A stretch of DNA of 50,514 nucleotides. It comes from Bacteroidota bacterium. Its GTDB lineage: Bacteria > Bacteroidota > Bacteroidia > AKYH767-A > 2013-40CM-41-45. Each line of letters starts with the position of its first letter. Position 1 is the stretch's first letter. Location of the stretch: positions 1-50,514 of the forward strand of contig JAPLDA010000054.1 of the NCBI GenBank assembly GCA_026391945.1, written 5' to 3'. Shown here piece by piece: positions 25,876 to 33,349 of this stretch. A program made the translations under genes and the position numbers. Below the pieces are notes generated by a model. It was not told the origin of the DNA. It saw nothing but the letters and a program-made list of their open reading frames with translations, and did no database searches.

Positions 25876-27219
25876 ATGGAATTAAATGCGTTAAACGCTG
25901 TTTCCCCTGTAGATGGCCGCTACCGGAATCAAACCGAAGAACTCGCCGCTTATTTTTCTGAAGAAGCACTGATCCGGTACCGTTTAATGGTTGAAGTTGA
26001 ATATTTTATTTCCTTGTGCGAATGGCCGCTGCCGGAAATGAAAGCGGCGGATAAAAAAGCCGTCCTTTCCCTGAGGAATATTTATGAGCAGTTTACACCC
26101 GCTTATGCGTTGGAGATTAAAGCATCAGAAAAAATCACCAACCACGATGTGAAGGCCGTGGAGTATTTCCTGAAGAAGAAACTGGAGGAACGGAATTTAT
26201 CTGCCTTCAAAGAGTTTGTTCACTTCGGGCTTACTTCGCAGGACATCAACAACACGGCTTTTCCGCTGGCCATTAAAAATGCTGTGGAAAAAATTTATTT
26301 CCCCATGCTGCAGGATGTGATCACAAAACTGGATCAGTTGTCGGAATCCTGGAAGGACATCGCCATGCTTTCGCGCACGCACGGACAGCCGGCATCACCC
26401 ACGCGTTTGGGCAAAGAGATCAAAGTTTTTTCTGAACGGCTGAAAAACCAGGTTCAGCTGCTGAAGTTGATTCCGTTCACCGCAAAATTCGGAGGAGCAT
26501 CCGGGAACTTCAATGCGCACCATGTTGCCTACCCTGAGATCGACTGGAAAAAATTTGCCGATGAATTTGTAAAGAATAAACTCGGGCTTCAGCGCCAGCA
26601 GTACACGACGCAGATCGAGCATTATGATAATTTGTGCGCGCTCTTCGATAACCTTAAACGCATCAATAACATTCTCATCGATTTGAACCGCGATGTCTGG
26701 ACGTACATCTCCATGGATTATTTCAAACAGGAAATAAAAGCCGGCGAAATCGGTTCTTCCGCCATGCCGCATAAGGTGAACCCGATTGATTTTGAAAATT
26801 CGGAAGGCAACCTCGGCATGGCCAATGCTTTGTTCGAGCACCTCTCGGCAAAACTTCCGATTTCAAGATTGCAACGCGACCTCACCGATTCGACGGTGCT
26901 GAGAAATGCAGGTGTTCCGTTTGCCCACACACTCATCGCTTTGAAATCTCTGATGAAAGGACTGAATAAAGTGGTCGTGAACAAAAAGGCCATGGATGCC
27001 GACCTGGAAGCGAACTGGGCCGTGGTGGCGGAAGCCATCCAGACCATCCTCCGGAAAAACAACGTGGCCAACCCGTATGAGAAACTGAAAGATCTCACGC
27101 GTACCAATCAAACGATCACGAAAGAATCCATCGCCGCTTTTATTGATTCACTCGATGTGAGCGATGAAATAAAACGTGAGCTGAAAAAAATCACTCCTTT
27201 TAATTATACCGGAATCTGA
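25876..27219 (+). CDS. purB: adenylosuccinate lyase
   Basis: A 447-residue cytoplasmic enzyme of the fumarase/aspartase superfamily. It cleaves SAICAR to AICAR and adenylosuccinate to AMP, releasing fumarate, in purine synthesis. It belongs to the E. coli-type PurB group (456 residues), opening LNAVSPVDGRYRNQTEEL. The catalytic loop SSAMPHKVNPIDFENSEGN starts at Ser294; the catalytic His is in SRTHGQPASPTRLGKE; FVHFGLTSQDINNTA is the second signature. It is divergent from tetR with a 234-nt spacer and is followed 10 nt later by a glycosyltransferase gene, probably cotranscribed without a functional link. No motif residue is missing. Confidence 0.95.
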   Translation: MELNALNAVSPVDGRYRNQTEELAAYFSEEALIRYRLMVEVEYFISLCEWPLPEMKAADKKAVLSLRNIYEQFTPAYALEIKASEKITNHDVKAVEYFLKKKLEERNLSAFKEFVHFGLTSQDINNTAFPLAIKNAVEKIYFPMLQDVITKLDQLSESWKDIAMLSRTHGQPASPTRLGKEIKVFSERLKNQVQLLKLIPFTAKFGGASGNFNAHHVAYPEIDWKKFADEFVKNKLGLQRQQYTTQIEHYDNLCALFDNLKRINNILIDLNRDVWTYISMDYFKQEIKAGEIGSSAMPHKVNPIDFENSEGNLGMANALFEHLSAKLPISRLQRDLTDSTVLRNAGVPFAHTLIALKSLMKGLNKVVVNKKAMDADLEANWAVVAEAIQTILRKNNVANPYEKLKDLTRTNQTITKESIAAFIDSLDVSDEIKRELKKITPFNYTGI

Positions 27220-27229
27220 CGTGAAGGAA

Positions 27230-28102
27230 ATGAAAGTCACGGGTTTCACGTTTATAAGAAATGCCATTCGGTTTGATTACCCCGCCGTGGAGGCCATCAC
27301 TTCCATTCTCCCGGTCTGCGATGAATTCATCGTGATAGCCGGCAACTCCGACGACGAAACAAAAAAGTTGATTCAAAACATCGGCTCACCGAAAATAAAA
27401 ATCTTCGACAGCGTATGGGATGATTCTCTGAGGGAAGGAGGGAAGGTGCTTGCTGTTGAAACCAACAAAGCGATTGAAAAAATTTCCGCCGATTCTCACT
27501 GGGCATTCTATATCCAGGCCGATGAAGTGGTGCATGAAAAATTTCTTCCATCCATTCAGTCATCCATGGAGAAATGGAAAGATGAAAAAAATGTGGAAGG
27601 TTTGTTATTCGGCTACAGGCATTTTTATGGTTCGTATGATTATGTCGGTGACTCTTCCAAATGGTACAGGAATGAAGTCAGGGTTATCCGTCCCGCTTCC
27701 GGCATTTATTCGTTCCGCGATGCACAGGGGTTTCAGAAAAACGGAAGGCCGCTGTACGTGAAGAAAGCCAATGCTGAAATGTATCATTACGGCTGGGTGA
27801 AGCCGCCGTCAAAACAACAGGAGAAACAAAAATATTTTCATTCGCTCTGGCACGAGGATGACTGGCTGAAAAAAAATGTCGGCGACCGTTCTGAGTTTGA
27901 TTATTCGAAGATCGATTCGGTAGCACGTTTTGAAGGAAGCCATCCTGCCGTCATGCAAAAAAGAATTTCAGAAAAAAACTGGACGTTTGATTTTGATCCG
28001 GCGAAAAAGAAAATGAGTCTTAAATCAAGAATGAAAATCGGATTTGAAAAAATATTCGGCTTCAGGGTAGGGGAGTATAGGAATTACAGGATGATTAGCT
28101 GA
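27230..28102 (+). CDS. GT2-family glycosyltransferase
   Basis: A 290-residue glycosyltransferase of family 2, without membrane segments. It would transfer a sugar from a nucleotide donor to an unknown acceptor, perhaps in surface polysaccharide. The N-terminus VTGFTFIRNA and CDEFIVIAGNSDDET is the Rossmann-like donor site; the metal-binding acidic motif is in FYIQADEVVHE. Later, MYHYGWVKPPSKQQEKQKYF is typical of this Bacteroidota subgroup. I prefer the ATG at 27230 (MKVTGF) to the GTG at 27221, because homologous proteins usually start there and a purine-rich stretch lies just upstream. Its last codons and the TGA stop lie inside a 16-bp tandem repeat array (28089-28152), so the C-terminus may differ between strains. 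Confidence 0.82.
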   Translation: MKVTGFTFIRNAIRFDYPAVEAITSILPVCDEFIVIAGNSDDETKKLIQNIGSPKIKIFDSVWDDSLREGGKVLAVETNKAIEKISADSHWAFYIQADEVVHEKFLPSIQSSMEKWKDEKNVEGLLFGYRHFYGSYDYVGDSSKWYRNEVRVIRPASGIYSFRDAQGFQKNGRPLYVKKANAEMYHYGWVKPPSKQQEKQKYFHSLWHEDDWLKKNVGDRSEFDYSKIDSVARFEGSHPAVMQKRISEKNWTFDFDPAKKKMSLKSRMKIGFEKIFGFRVGEYRNYRMIS

Positions 28103-28152
28103 TGGGATGATTAGCTGATGTGATGATTAGTTGATGTGATGATTAGCTGATT
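28089..28152. repeat. four tandem 16-bp units overlapping the end of the glycosyltransferase gene
   Basis: Units GGATGATTAGCTGATG (twice, 28089-28104 and 28105-28120), TGATGATTAGTTGATG and TGATGATTAGCTGATT. The first unit encodes the last residues (Met-Ile-Ser) and stop of the glycosyltransferase. A related fragment recurs beyond the UbiD-family gene at 30364-30388. Confidence 0.88.
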
Positions 28153-28169
28153 GGATGATTTGAGAATTT

Positions 28170-28222
28170 GAGAATTTGAAAATGTACGAATTGGTCTAAT
28201 CGTCCGTGGTCTGATCGTCTTA
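28170..28222. repeat. 53-bp direct repeat, copy A
   Basis: Identical to copy B at 28251-28302 except for one extra G after the GTAC near its middle. It contains two imperfect internal copies of a GACGATYAGACCA-like motif (on the minus strand). Confidence 0.9.
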
Positions 28223-28250
28223 TTCGCCGAATGTGATGATTAGTTGATGT

Positions 28251-28302
28251 GAGAATTTGAAAATGTACAATTGGTCTAATCGTCCGTGGTCTGATCGTCT
28301 TA
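28251..28302. repeat. 52-bp direct repeat, copy B
   Basis: Second copy of the repeat at 28170-28222, 28 nt after it. A shorter relative lies in inverted orientation at 30422-30448, on the other side of the UbiD-family gene. Confidence 0.9.
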
Positions 28303-28370
28303 ATGCGATTTGAGAATATGATCAGCCCAATAACTCAAAGAACTTAATCATCCAATCAACTTCTGTCAAC

Positions 28371-28409
28371 CTTTTTTAACTTTAAACTTTTTACTTTTAA
28401 CTTTTACCC
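28371..28409. repeat. TTTTAAC-type heptamer run
   Basis: A degenerate run of TTTTTAAC, TTTAAAC, TTTTTAC, TTTTAAC and TTTTACC-like units with a period of 7-8 nt, ending 15 nt before the UbiD-family start codon. Related arrays lie at 30531 and 32529. Confidence 0.7.
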
Positions 28410-28424
28410 ACAAACAACATCACC

Positions 28425-30350
28425 GTGCCATACCGAAACACACAACATTGGATCAAAACCCTCGAAGATGCCGGCGAGCTTGTACGGATCCGGGAATACG
28501 TCAATCCTCATCTTGAAATAACTGAAATCACCGATCGCATTTCAAAACAATACGGACCGGCGTTGCTTTTTGAAAATACCGGAACCGGTTTTCCATTGCT
28601 CATCAATTCGATGGGAACTGAAAAAAGAATGGCGATGGCGCTGGGAGTTGAACACCTCGACGATGTCGGAAAAAATATGGAAGATTTGCTGAAGCTGCTT
28701 TCTTCCCCGAAAGAAAATCTCGTTGACAAACTGAAAATGCTTCCCACACTTGGTTCGATTGCATCGTGGATGCCGAAAGTGGTTTCGGGAAAAGGCGAAT
28801 GCCAGCAGGTGATCATGAAAGATCCTGATGTGACGAAGCTGCCTGTTCTGAAATGCTGGCCGGAAGACGGCGGACCGTTTCTCACGCTTCCGATCATCCA
28901 CACCAAAGACCCGCTGACGGGAATACGAAATGTCGGTTTGTACCGCATGCAGGTTTTTTCGCCGATGCTTACGGCCATGCACTGGCATCGTCATAAAGTT
29001 TCGGCGCGTCATTTCAATGAATATAAGAAATTAGGATTGAAAATGCCGGTGGCTGTCGCTCTCGGTGGCGATCCTGTATATACCTACGCAGCGACAGCTC
29101 CGCTCCCCGACGGCGTGGATGAATACATGCTGGCTGGATTCATCAGGAAGAAAAAAGTGGAACTCGTGCAATGCCTCACGCAGGATGTGCAGGTCCCTGC
29201 TGATGCCGATATCATTATAGAGGGTTATATAGATCCGCAGGAAGAGTTCATTCTCGAAGGACCGTTCGGCGATCACACCGGTTATTATTCGCTCGCTGAT
29301 TTTTACCCGCGCTTTCACATCACCTGCATCACGCATCGTAAAGACGCCGTGTATCCCGCCACCATTGTGGGAATTCCGCCGCAGGAAGATGCCTGGATCG
29401 GCAAAGCAACGGAACGAATTTTTTTAGTGCCGATCAAAATGACGATGGTTCCTGAAATCATGGACATGTCGATGCCGGTGGAAGGTGTGTTTCATAACCT
29501 CGTCATCGTGAAAATAAAAAAGGAATATCCCGGACAGGCGATCAAGGTCATGCACAGTTTGTGGGGCGCCGGACAGATGATGTTTACGAAGATGATGGTG
29601 GTGGTGGACGGCGACGTCAACATTCACAACACGGAAGAAGTGGCGAAATATGTTTCCGAAAATTTCAATCCTGCCAATGACATCATGTTTTCACAAGGGC
29701 CGGTGGATGTACTCGATCATTCCTGTTCGGTGATGGCATTCGGCGGGAAAGTCGGGATCGACGGGACGAAGAAGTTGCCGGAGGAAACTGGAATGACGTT
29801 GACAGCAGCCGGTGGTGCGTTGACAGAATCAAGAATCAAGAATCAAGAATCAAGAGTGGGGAACCAGGATCCCGGTACTATTCAATTGAAAAAAAAGTTT
29901 CCTGAAATTAAAAACGTCAACGCCTCGTTACTTGAAAAAGGAATTTCTCTCGTCTTCGTTTCCGTTCAGAAGAACCGGAAGAATCACATCCGTGAGCTGA
30001 ATGAAAAACTTTTTGCTCTTGATGCCTTCAAAGAAATCAAAGTGGTGATCTACCTTGATGATATCGTTGACATCACCGACATCGCCGATGCCGTGTGGCG
30101 TTTTGCGAACAACGTGGACCCGAAGCGCGATTATATACTAACTGGCAACAGTGTGTGTTTCGACGGAACCCGCAAAACCAAAGAGTTCGACGATTTCCAA
30201 CGCGACTGGCCGAACATTCTTGTTTCCGACGAAGCCACTATCAAACACATTGATGCTATCTGGGAAAAACTCGGTCTCGGAAAATTCATTCCTTCTCCTT
30301 CCTTAAAATACCGTTCCCAGTTGTACCAAGGTGGGGCGGTGGCGGAGTGA
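28425..30350 (+). CDS. UbiD-family decarboxylase, possibly of menaquinone biosynthesis
   Basis: A 641-residue UbiD-family (de)carboxylase, expected to need prenylated FMN made by a UbiX-type partner. Core motifs are MHWHRHKVSARHF near residue 186, ALGGDP, and the catalytic glutamate region EFILEGPFGDHTGYYS near residue 272. Because mqnA is in the same window, I infer a late step of futalosine-type menaquinone synthesis (MqnL-like); UbiD enzymes also act on other aromatic acids, so this is not certain. The start is a GTG at 28425; no better ATG lies upstream. A four-unit AGAATCA array (29825-29852) lies in the frame and encodes SRIKNQESRVGNQ, between the core and the C-terminal domain. The gene is longer than E. 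coli UbiD (497), mostly through this linker and C-terminal part. Confidence 0.85.
   Translation: MPYRNTQHWIKTLEDAGELVRIREYVNPHLEITEITDRISKQYGPALLFENTGTGFPLLINSMGTEKRMAMALGVEHLDDVGKNMEDLLKLLSSPKENLVDKLKMLPTLGSIASWMPKVVSGKGECQQVIMKDPDVTKLPVLKCWPEDGGPFLTLPIIHTKDPLTGIRNVGLYRMQVFSPMLTAMHWHRHKVSARHFNEYKKLGLKMPVAVALGGDPVYTYAATAPLPDGVDEYMLAGFIRKKKVELVQCLTQDVQVPADADIIIEGYIDPQEEFILEGPFGDHTGYYSLADFYPRFHITCITHRKDAVYPATIVGIPPQEDAWIGKATERIFLVPIKMTMVPEIMDMSMPVEGVFHNLVIVKIKKEYPGQAIKVMHSLWGAGQMMFTKMMVVVDGDVNIHNTEEVAKYVSENFNPANDIMFSQGPVDVLDHSCSVMAFGGKVGIDGTKKLPEETGMTLTAAGGALTESRIKNQESRVGNQDPGTIQLKKKFPEIKNVNASLLEKGISLVFVSVQKNRKNHIRELNEKLFALDAFKEIKVVIYLDDIVDITDIADAVWRFANNVDPKRDYILTGNSVCFDGTRKTKEFDDFQRDWPNILVSDEATIKHIDAIWEKLGLGKFIPSPSLKYRSQLYQGGAVAE
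29825..29852. repeat. four AGAATCA heptamers inside the UbiD-family frame
   Basis: Four perfect tandem AGAATCA units, 28 bp in all, translated as ESRIKNQES within residues 468-476. This type of microsatellite is otherwise confined to spacers in this window, and it sits in a variable linker of the enzyme. Confidence 0.92.
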
Positions 30351-30421
30351 TTGGTTGATTAACGGATTAGCTGATGGGATGATTAGCCGATTATATTCCT
30401 GTTGACCGTGTACGATTATGA

Positions 30422-30448
30422 CATTAGACCACAGACGATCAGACCAAT
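30422..30448. repeat. inverted relative of the 53-bp repeat
   Basis: AGACCACAGACGATCAGACC within this stretch differs at two positions from the reverse complement of the repeat copies at 28170 and 28251. The UbiD-family gene is therefore flanked by inverted copies of one repeat. Confidence 0.75.
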
Positions 30449-30530
30449 CGCCCGATCATCCATTCTCCAGTTTCTCCCCACCCGCTGGGCGGAATGTTGT
30501 GCGAGAGGCAGCGCGTGGCTCATTCCACCC

Positions 30531-30558
30531 TTCTAACTTCTAACTTCTAACTTTTGAC
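30531..30558. repeat. TTCTAAC heptamer array
   Basis: Three perfect TTCTAAC units followed by TTTTGAC. It lies just beyond the stop codon of the membrane glycosyltransferase gene (minus strand, ending at 30578). Confidence 0.9.
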
Positions 30559-30577
30559 TTACTTGTTCCCCATGATC

Positions 30578-32500
30578 TCATCGTCCCTCCACCCTCACTT
30601 CAAAATCATCCACGAAAAAAGTTTTCTTATTTTTATTCCAGACGTAAACATTCAGCATCGCTTTATCACCAAGTCCTTCGGGAACGGGTTTGCTGATGAT
30701 CAGTTTTTGCCACGCTCCCGGTTTTAAATTAAAGGATTGGAGATTCGCTCCGTACCATTCGATGTTGTTTCCGTTTTCCTCGAAACATAAAACGAGTACG
30801 GCATCGTTGGTGGTGTCCTTTGAATTCACCCACACCGTTGCCGTGACGAACGGGTTTTTTACCGAAGAAAAATCACCGGTCTTTTTTTTCAGCCCGACAC
30901 TGTACTCGGTTTGCTCATCCATCTTCTGGGAAAATTTTCCGGAGTAAGCCAGTTCATCCGTGCGGCGGTTGACTTCCTCTCCAAAATGATTTTCTTCAAA
31001 GTCGGTGGAAAAGGAAATCATGTTTTGAGGGATGAATGTTGAATCGCGTTTATAGAGTGTAATCTCTGAATTGAAAAAAGAATCGCGCTCTGCAATCACC
31101 GGGAATTTATCCGTGATGATTTTCTCCGCTTCCAACGGATGCGCGATGTTCGTCCAGCCGTACAACAGGTACGTTGCCTGCGAGGTATCCACCATTGCCA
31201 TGAGCCGCGCCACATCCTGCTCTTCATCGGCTTTGTATTGATCGACATGAACGTTCCTTCCCATCCTGTCAAAATAATAGTGGATGTATTCAGGATTGAG
31301 CACACTGATCACCTTCAGCATGTTTTTGTCACCGTACTGGTCTGACCATTTCACTGCATCTTCCGCTAATTCTTTGAACACGCCGAAATGATTTTTTTGG
31401 TAGAACTGTTTTTCAATCACCGTACTGTACCCGCTGATCAAAAGAAAAATCAACGATGACAAAATAATTGTCTTTTTACTGACTGCTTCTGAAGGGATGA
31501 AAGAAAAAACAAACAACAGCAGGAAAGGAAATCCAAAGATCAATGTGGAATACTGCAGCACCGGATTTTTATAAACTGAATAATAATACCCAATGAAGAA
31601 GGGGAGGAGGAACCATGCAAGAGAAATCCAATGGTACCTGTTCAGTTTAATTTTATTTGTGAATGTAATGGCGGTCAATACAAAAATTACCAGGCAGAGA
31701 ATGAATAACCAGTCGGAATTGTTGAAACAATAACTGAGGAACGTGCGCAGAAAAGTATGATCCGGTTTCGGCAGCCAGAAACCGATTCCGCCGATATTCA
31801 ATTGACGGATGAAAATGGAGAGATGAGGAATGAACAGGAGGATAATCAAAACTCCCGAAAACAAATATTCTTTCCAGGTATTTTTCCTGAGAAAAAATAA
31901 CCCGGTGATTCCCATGATGCCCGCTTCTAAAAAAGAAAAGTAATGCGTGTACATGCAGGCGCTCATGGAAAGGATGTATGCGGCGATCGTGAGTTTTCTT
32001 TTTTTGTTTTCTGTTTTGTCATCCTTTTCGAATAACAGTACCGACCAATAGTAAGCGGCAATCAGCGTAAACAACATGCCGAACACATAAGGCCTTGCCG
32101 TCTGGCTATACAGAAGCGGAAATTGCAAGGTCGATAACGCGGCAGCGGCGAACAACCCGGTTGCTTTGCCTACCCATTTTTTTCCTAAGAGATAAACATA
32201 CAGGATGGAAATAATTCCCGCGATGGCAAAAGGAAAGCGGATGGAGAAAATTCCGTCACCGAAAATTTTGATCCAGTAAAATAAAAGAACCTGTACAAAT
32301 GCCGGGTGGCCGTCAACAGCAACGCCTTTGTCGATGAGTTCTGAAAAGGAGGAGAACCTGGTCCGGATGAGCGCGCTTAGTTCATCATTCGACAAGGAAG
32401 TGATGCCGAGATGATGAAAGCGTAAAACGGCACCAATGAGAATGATTATCACCAGTGCAATTTCTTCCGGATATTTTTTTATTTTTTCTATCGAACTCAT
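30578..32500 (-). CDS. GT39/ArnT-like membrane glycosyltransferase with C-terminal beta-sandwich domain
   Basis: A 640-residue inner-membrane protein. The N-terminal two thirds have about ten hydrophobic segments and the acidic loop motif SLSNDE (Asn38-Asp39-Glu40) after the first helix, followed by DGHPAFVQVLLFYW; this is the GT-C fold of the dolichyl/polyprenyl-phosphate mannose family (PF13231-like). Such enzymes take a sugar from a polyprenyl phosphate and add it to an acceptor on the periplasmic side. From about residue 495 the chain becomes soluble and ends in a beta-sandwich resembling carbohydrate-binding modules (FSTDFEENHFGEE, AYSGKFSQKM, AWQKLIISKPV, FFVDDFEVRVEG). The fused binding-like domain is inferred from pattern. 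The acceptor is unknown, and the neighbours do not suggest one. Confidence 0.8.
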   Translation of the reverse strand: MSSIEKIKKYPEEIALVIIILIGAVLRFHHLGITSLSNDELSALIRTRFSSFSELIDKGVAVDGHPAFVQVLLFYWIKIFGDGIFSIRFPFAIAGIISILYVYLLGKKWVGKATGLFAAAALSTLQFPLLYSQTARPYVFGMLFTLIAAYYWSVLLFEKDDKTENKKRKLTIAAYILSMSACMYTHYFSFLEAGIMGITGLFFLRKNTWKEYLFSGVLIILLFIPHLSIFIRQLNIGGIGFWLPKPDHTFLRTFLSYCFNNSDWLFILCLVIFVLTAITFTNKIKLNRYHWISLAWFLLPFFIGYYYSVYKNPVLQYSTLIFGFPFLLLFVFSFIPSEAVSKKTIILSSLIFLLISGYSTVIEKQFYQKNHFGVFKELAEDAVKWSDQYGDKNMLKVISVLNPEYIHYYFDRMGRNVHVDQYKADEEQDVARLMAMVDTSQATYLLYGWTNIAHPLEAEKIITDKFPVIAERDSFFNSEITLYKRDSTFIPQNMISFSTDFEENHFGEEVNRRTDELAYSGKFSQKMDEQTEYSVGLKKKTGDFSSVKNPFVTATVWVNSKDTTNDAVLVLCFEENGNNIEWYGANLQSFNLKPGAWQKLIISKPVPEGLGDKAMLNVYVWNKNKKTFFVDDFEVRVEGR

Positions 32501-32528
32501 TGTATTTCCGTCACCCGCAACGAAGCAT

Positions 32529-32556
32529 TTTTACCTTTTACCTTTTAACTTCTGAC
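32529..32556. repeat. TTTTACC/TTTTAAC/TTCTGAC heptamer array
   Basis: Four tandem heptamers (TTTTACC twice, TTTTAAC, TTCTGAC) end exactly where the stop codon of rlmB begins (minus strand, 32557). They are variants of the heptamer seen at 28371 and 30531. Confidence 0.85.
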
Positions 32557-33309
32557 TTAACCTACTCTCCCTCTCTGCCTCAGCGCCTCAAACAACACCA
32601 CGCCGCATGCAACAGAAACGTTGAGAGATTCGATGGAACCCAATAAAGGTATTTTTATTTTTTTGTCGGCGAGTTTCAAAAGGTCGCTGGAGATTCCGTC
32701 TTCTTCCGAACCCATGATGATGGCGCAGGGAGAAGTATAGTCGGCCTGGTAATGAACTTCAGAGGTTTTCTCAGTGGCAGCGATGATCTGGAGCCCGCTT
32801 TCTTTCAGGAATTCAATGGCTCGATTCAGGTTGCCGATCCTGCACACCGGTATTGAATTCAGCGCGCCGGCGGAAGTCTTGATGGCATCAGCGTTGATTT
32901 GCGCGGCTCCTTTCGCCGGGATCACGATGGCATGAACGCCTGCACATTCAGCCGTACGCGCGATGGCACCGAAGTTTCTCACGTCGGTGATGCGATCAAG
33001 AATCAACACCAGCGGCGTTTCTCCTTTTTCGAAAACGGCCGGAATGATGTCTTCGATGAACTGGTACGTGACGGATGAAATGAAGCACACCACATCCTGG
33101 TGATTTTTTCTCGTGAAGCGGTTGAGTTTTTCCACCGGGACTTCGGTGTACAGGATTTTCCTGTCGCGCATCAGTTGCTTCAGTTCCTGCATCAGGTCGC
33201 CGCGTGCTCCGCGGGTGATAAAAATTTTTTCAATCTCTTTTCCGGCATGAAGGGCTTCCATCACGGGACGGATGCCATAGATCATTTGTTCATCGTTTTT
33301 CTGTTGCAT
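32557..33309 (-). CDS. rlmB: TrmH-family rRNA methyltransferase, RlmB-like
   Basis: A 250-residue SPOUT-class methyltransferase, expected to methylate the 2'-OH of G2251 in 23S rRNA. The ATG at 33309 gives MQQKNDEQMIYGIRPVMEAL, the usual start of this family; the frame extends further upstream but there overlaps the preceding gene. Family motif 1 is TDVRNFGAIARTAECAGVHA; motif 2 is MGSEEDGIS; motif 3 is IPLLGSIESLNVSVACGVV, the trefoil knot that binds SAM. An N-terminal substrate-binding domain precedes it (YGIRPVMEALHAGKEIEKIF). It is the last gene of the rmuC-GWxTD-rlmB operon, 40 nt after the GWxTD gene. Confidence 0.9.
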   Translation of the reverse strand: MQQKNDEQMIYGIRPVMEALHAGKEIEKIFITRGARGDLMQELKQLMRDRKILYTEVPVEKLNRFTRKNHQDVVCFISSVTYQFIEDIIPAVFEKGETPLVLILDRITDVRNFGAIARTAECAGVHAIVIPAKGAAQINADAIKTSAGALNSIPVCRIGNLNRAIEFLKESGLQIIAATEKTSEVHYQADYTSPCAIIMGSEEDGISSDLLKLADKKIKIPLLGSIESLNVSVACGVVLFEALRQRGRVG

Positions 33310-33349
33310 AAGAAATTGCAGAGGGGATTGTGTTTGTGTAAAATGAAAA

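Larger units (their letters stand above)
28103..28424. other. repeat-filled 322-nt spacer before the UbiD-family gene
   Basis: No gene is visible. The spacer is made of the end of the 16-bp array, GAGAATTT-type octamers, two copies of a 52-53-bp repeat and a run of TTTTAAC-type heptamers ending just before the UbiD-family start codon. Confidence 0.8.
30351..30577. other. 227-nt convergent spacer with repeats
   Basis: The spacer lies between the convergent UbiD-family and membrane glycosyltransferase genes. It holds a fragment of the 16-bp repeat (30364-30388), an inverted relative of the 53-bp repeat (30422-30448) and TTCTAAC heptamers. No gene or clear terminator hairpin is visible. Confidence 0.7.

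Noticed and set aside
28089-28302. CRISPR array
   Set aside because: The repeats are contiguous tandems or only two copies; there are no regular unique spacers and no cas genes in the window.
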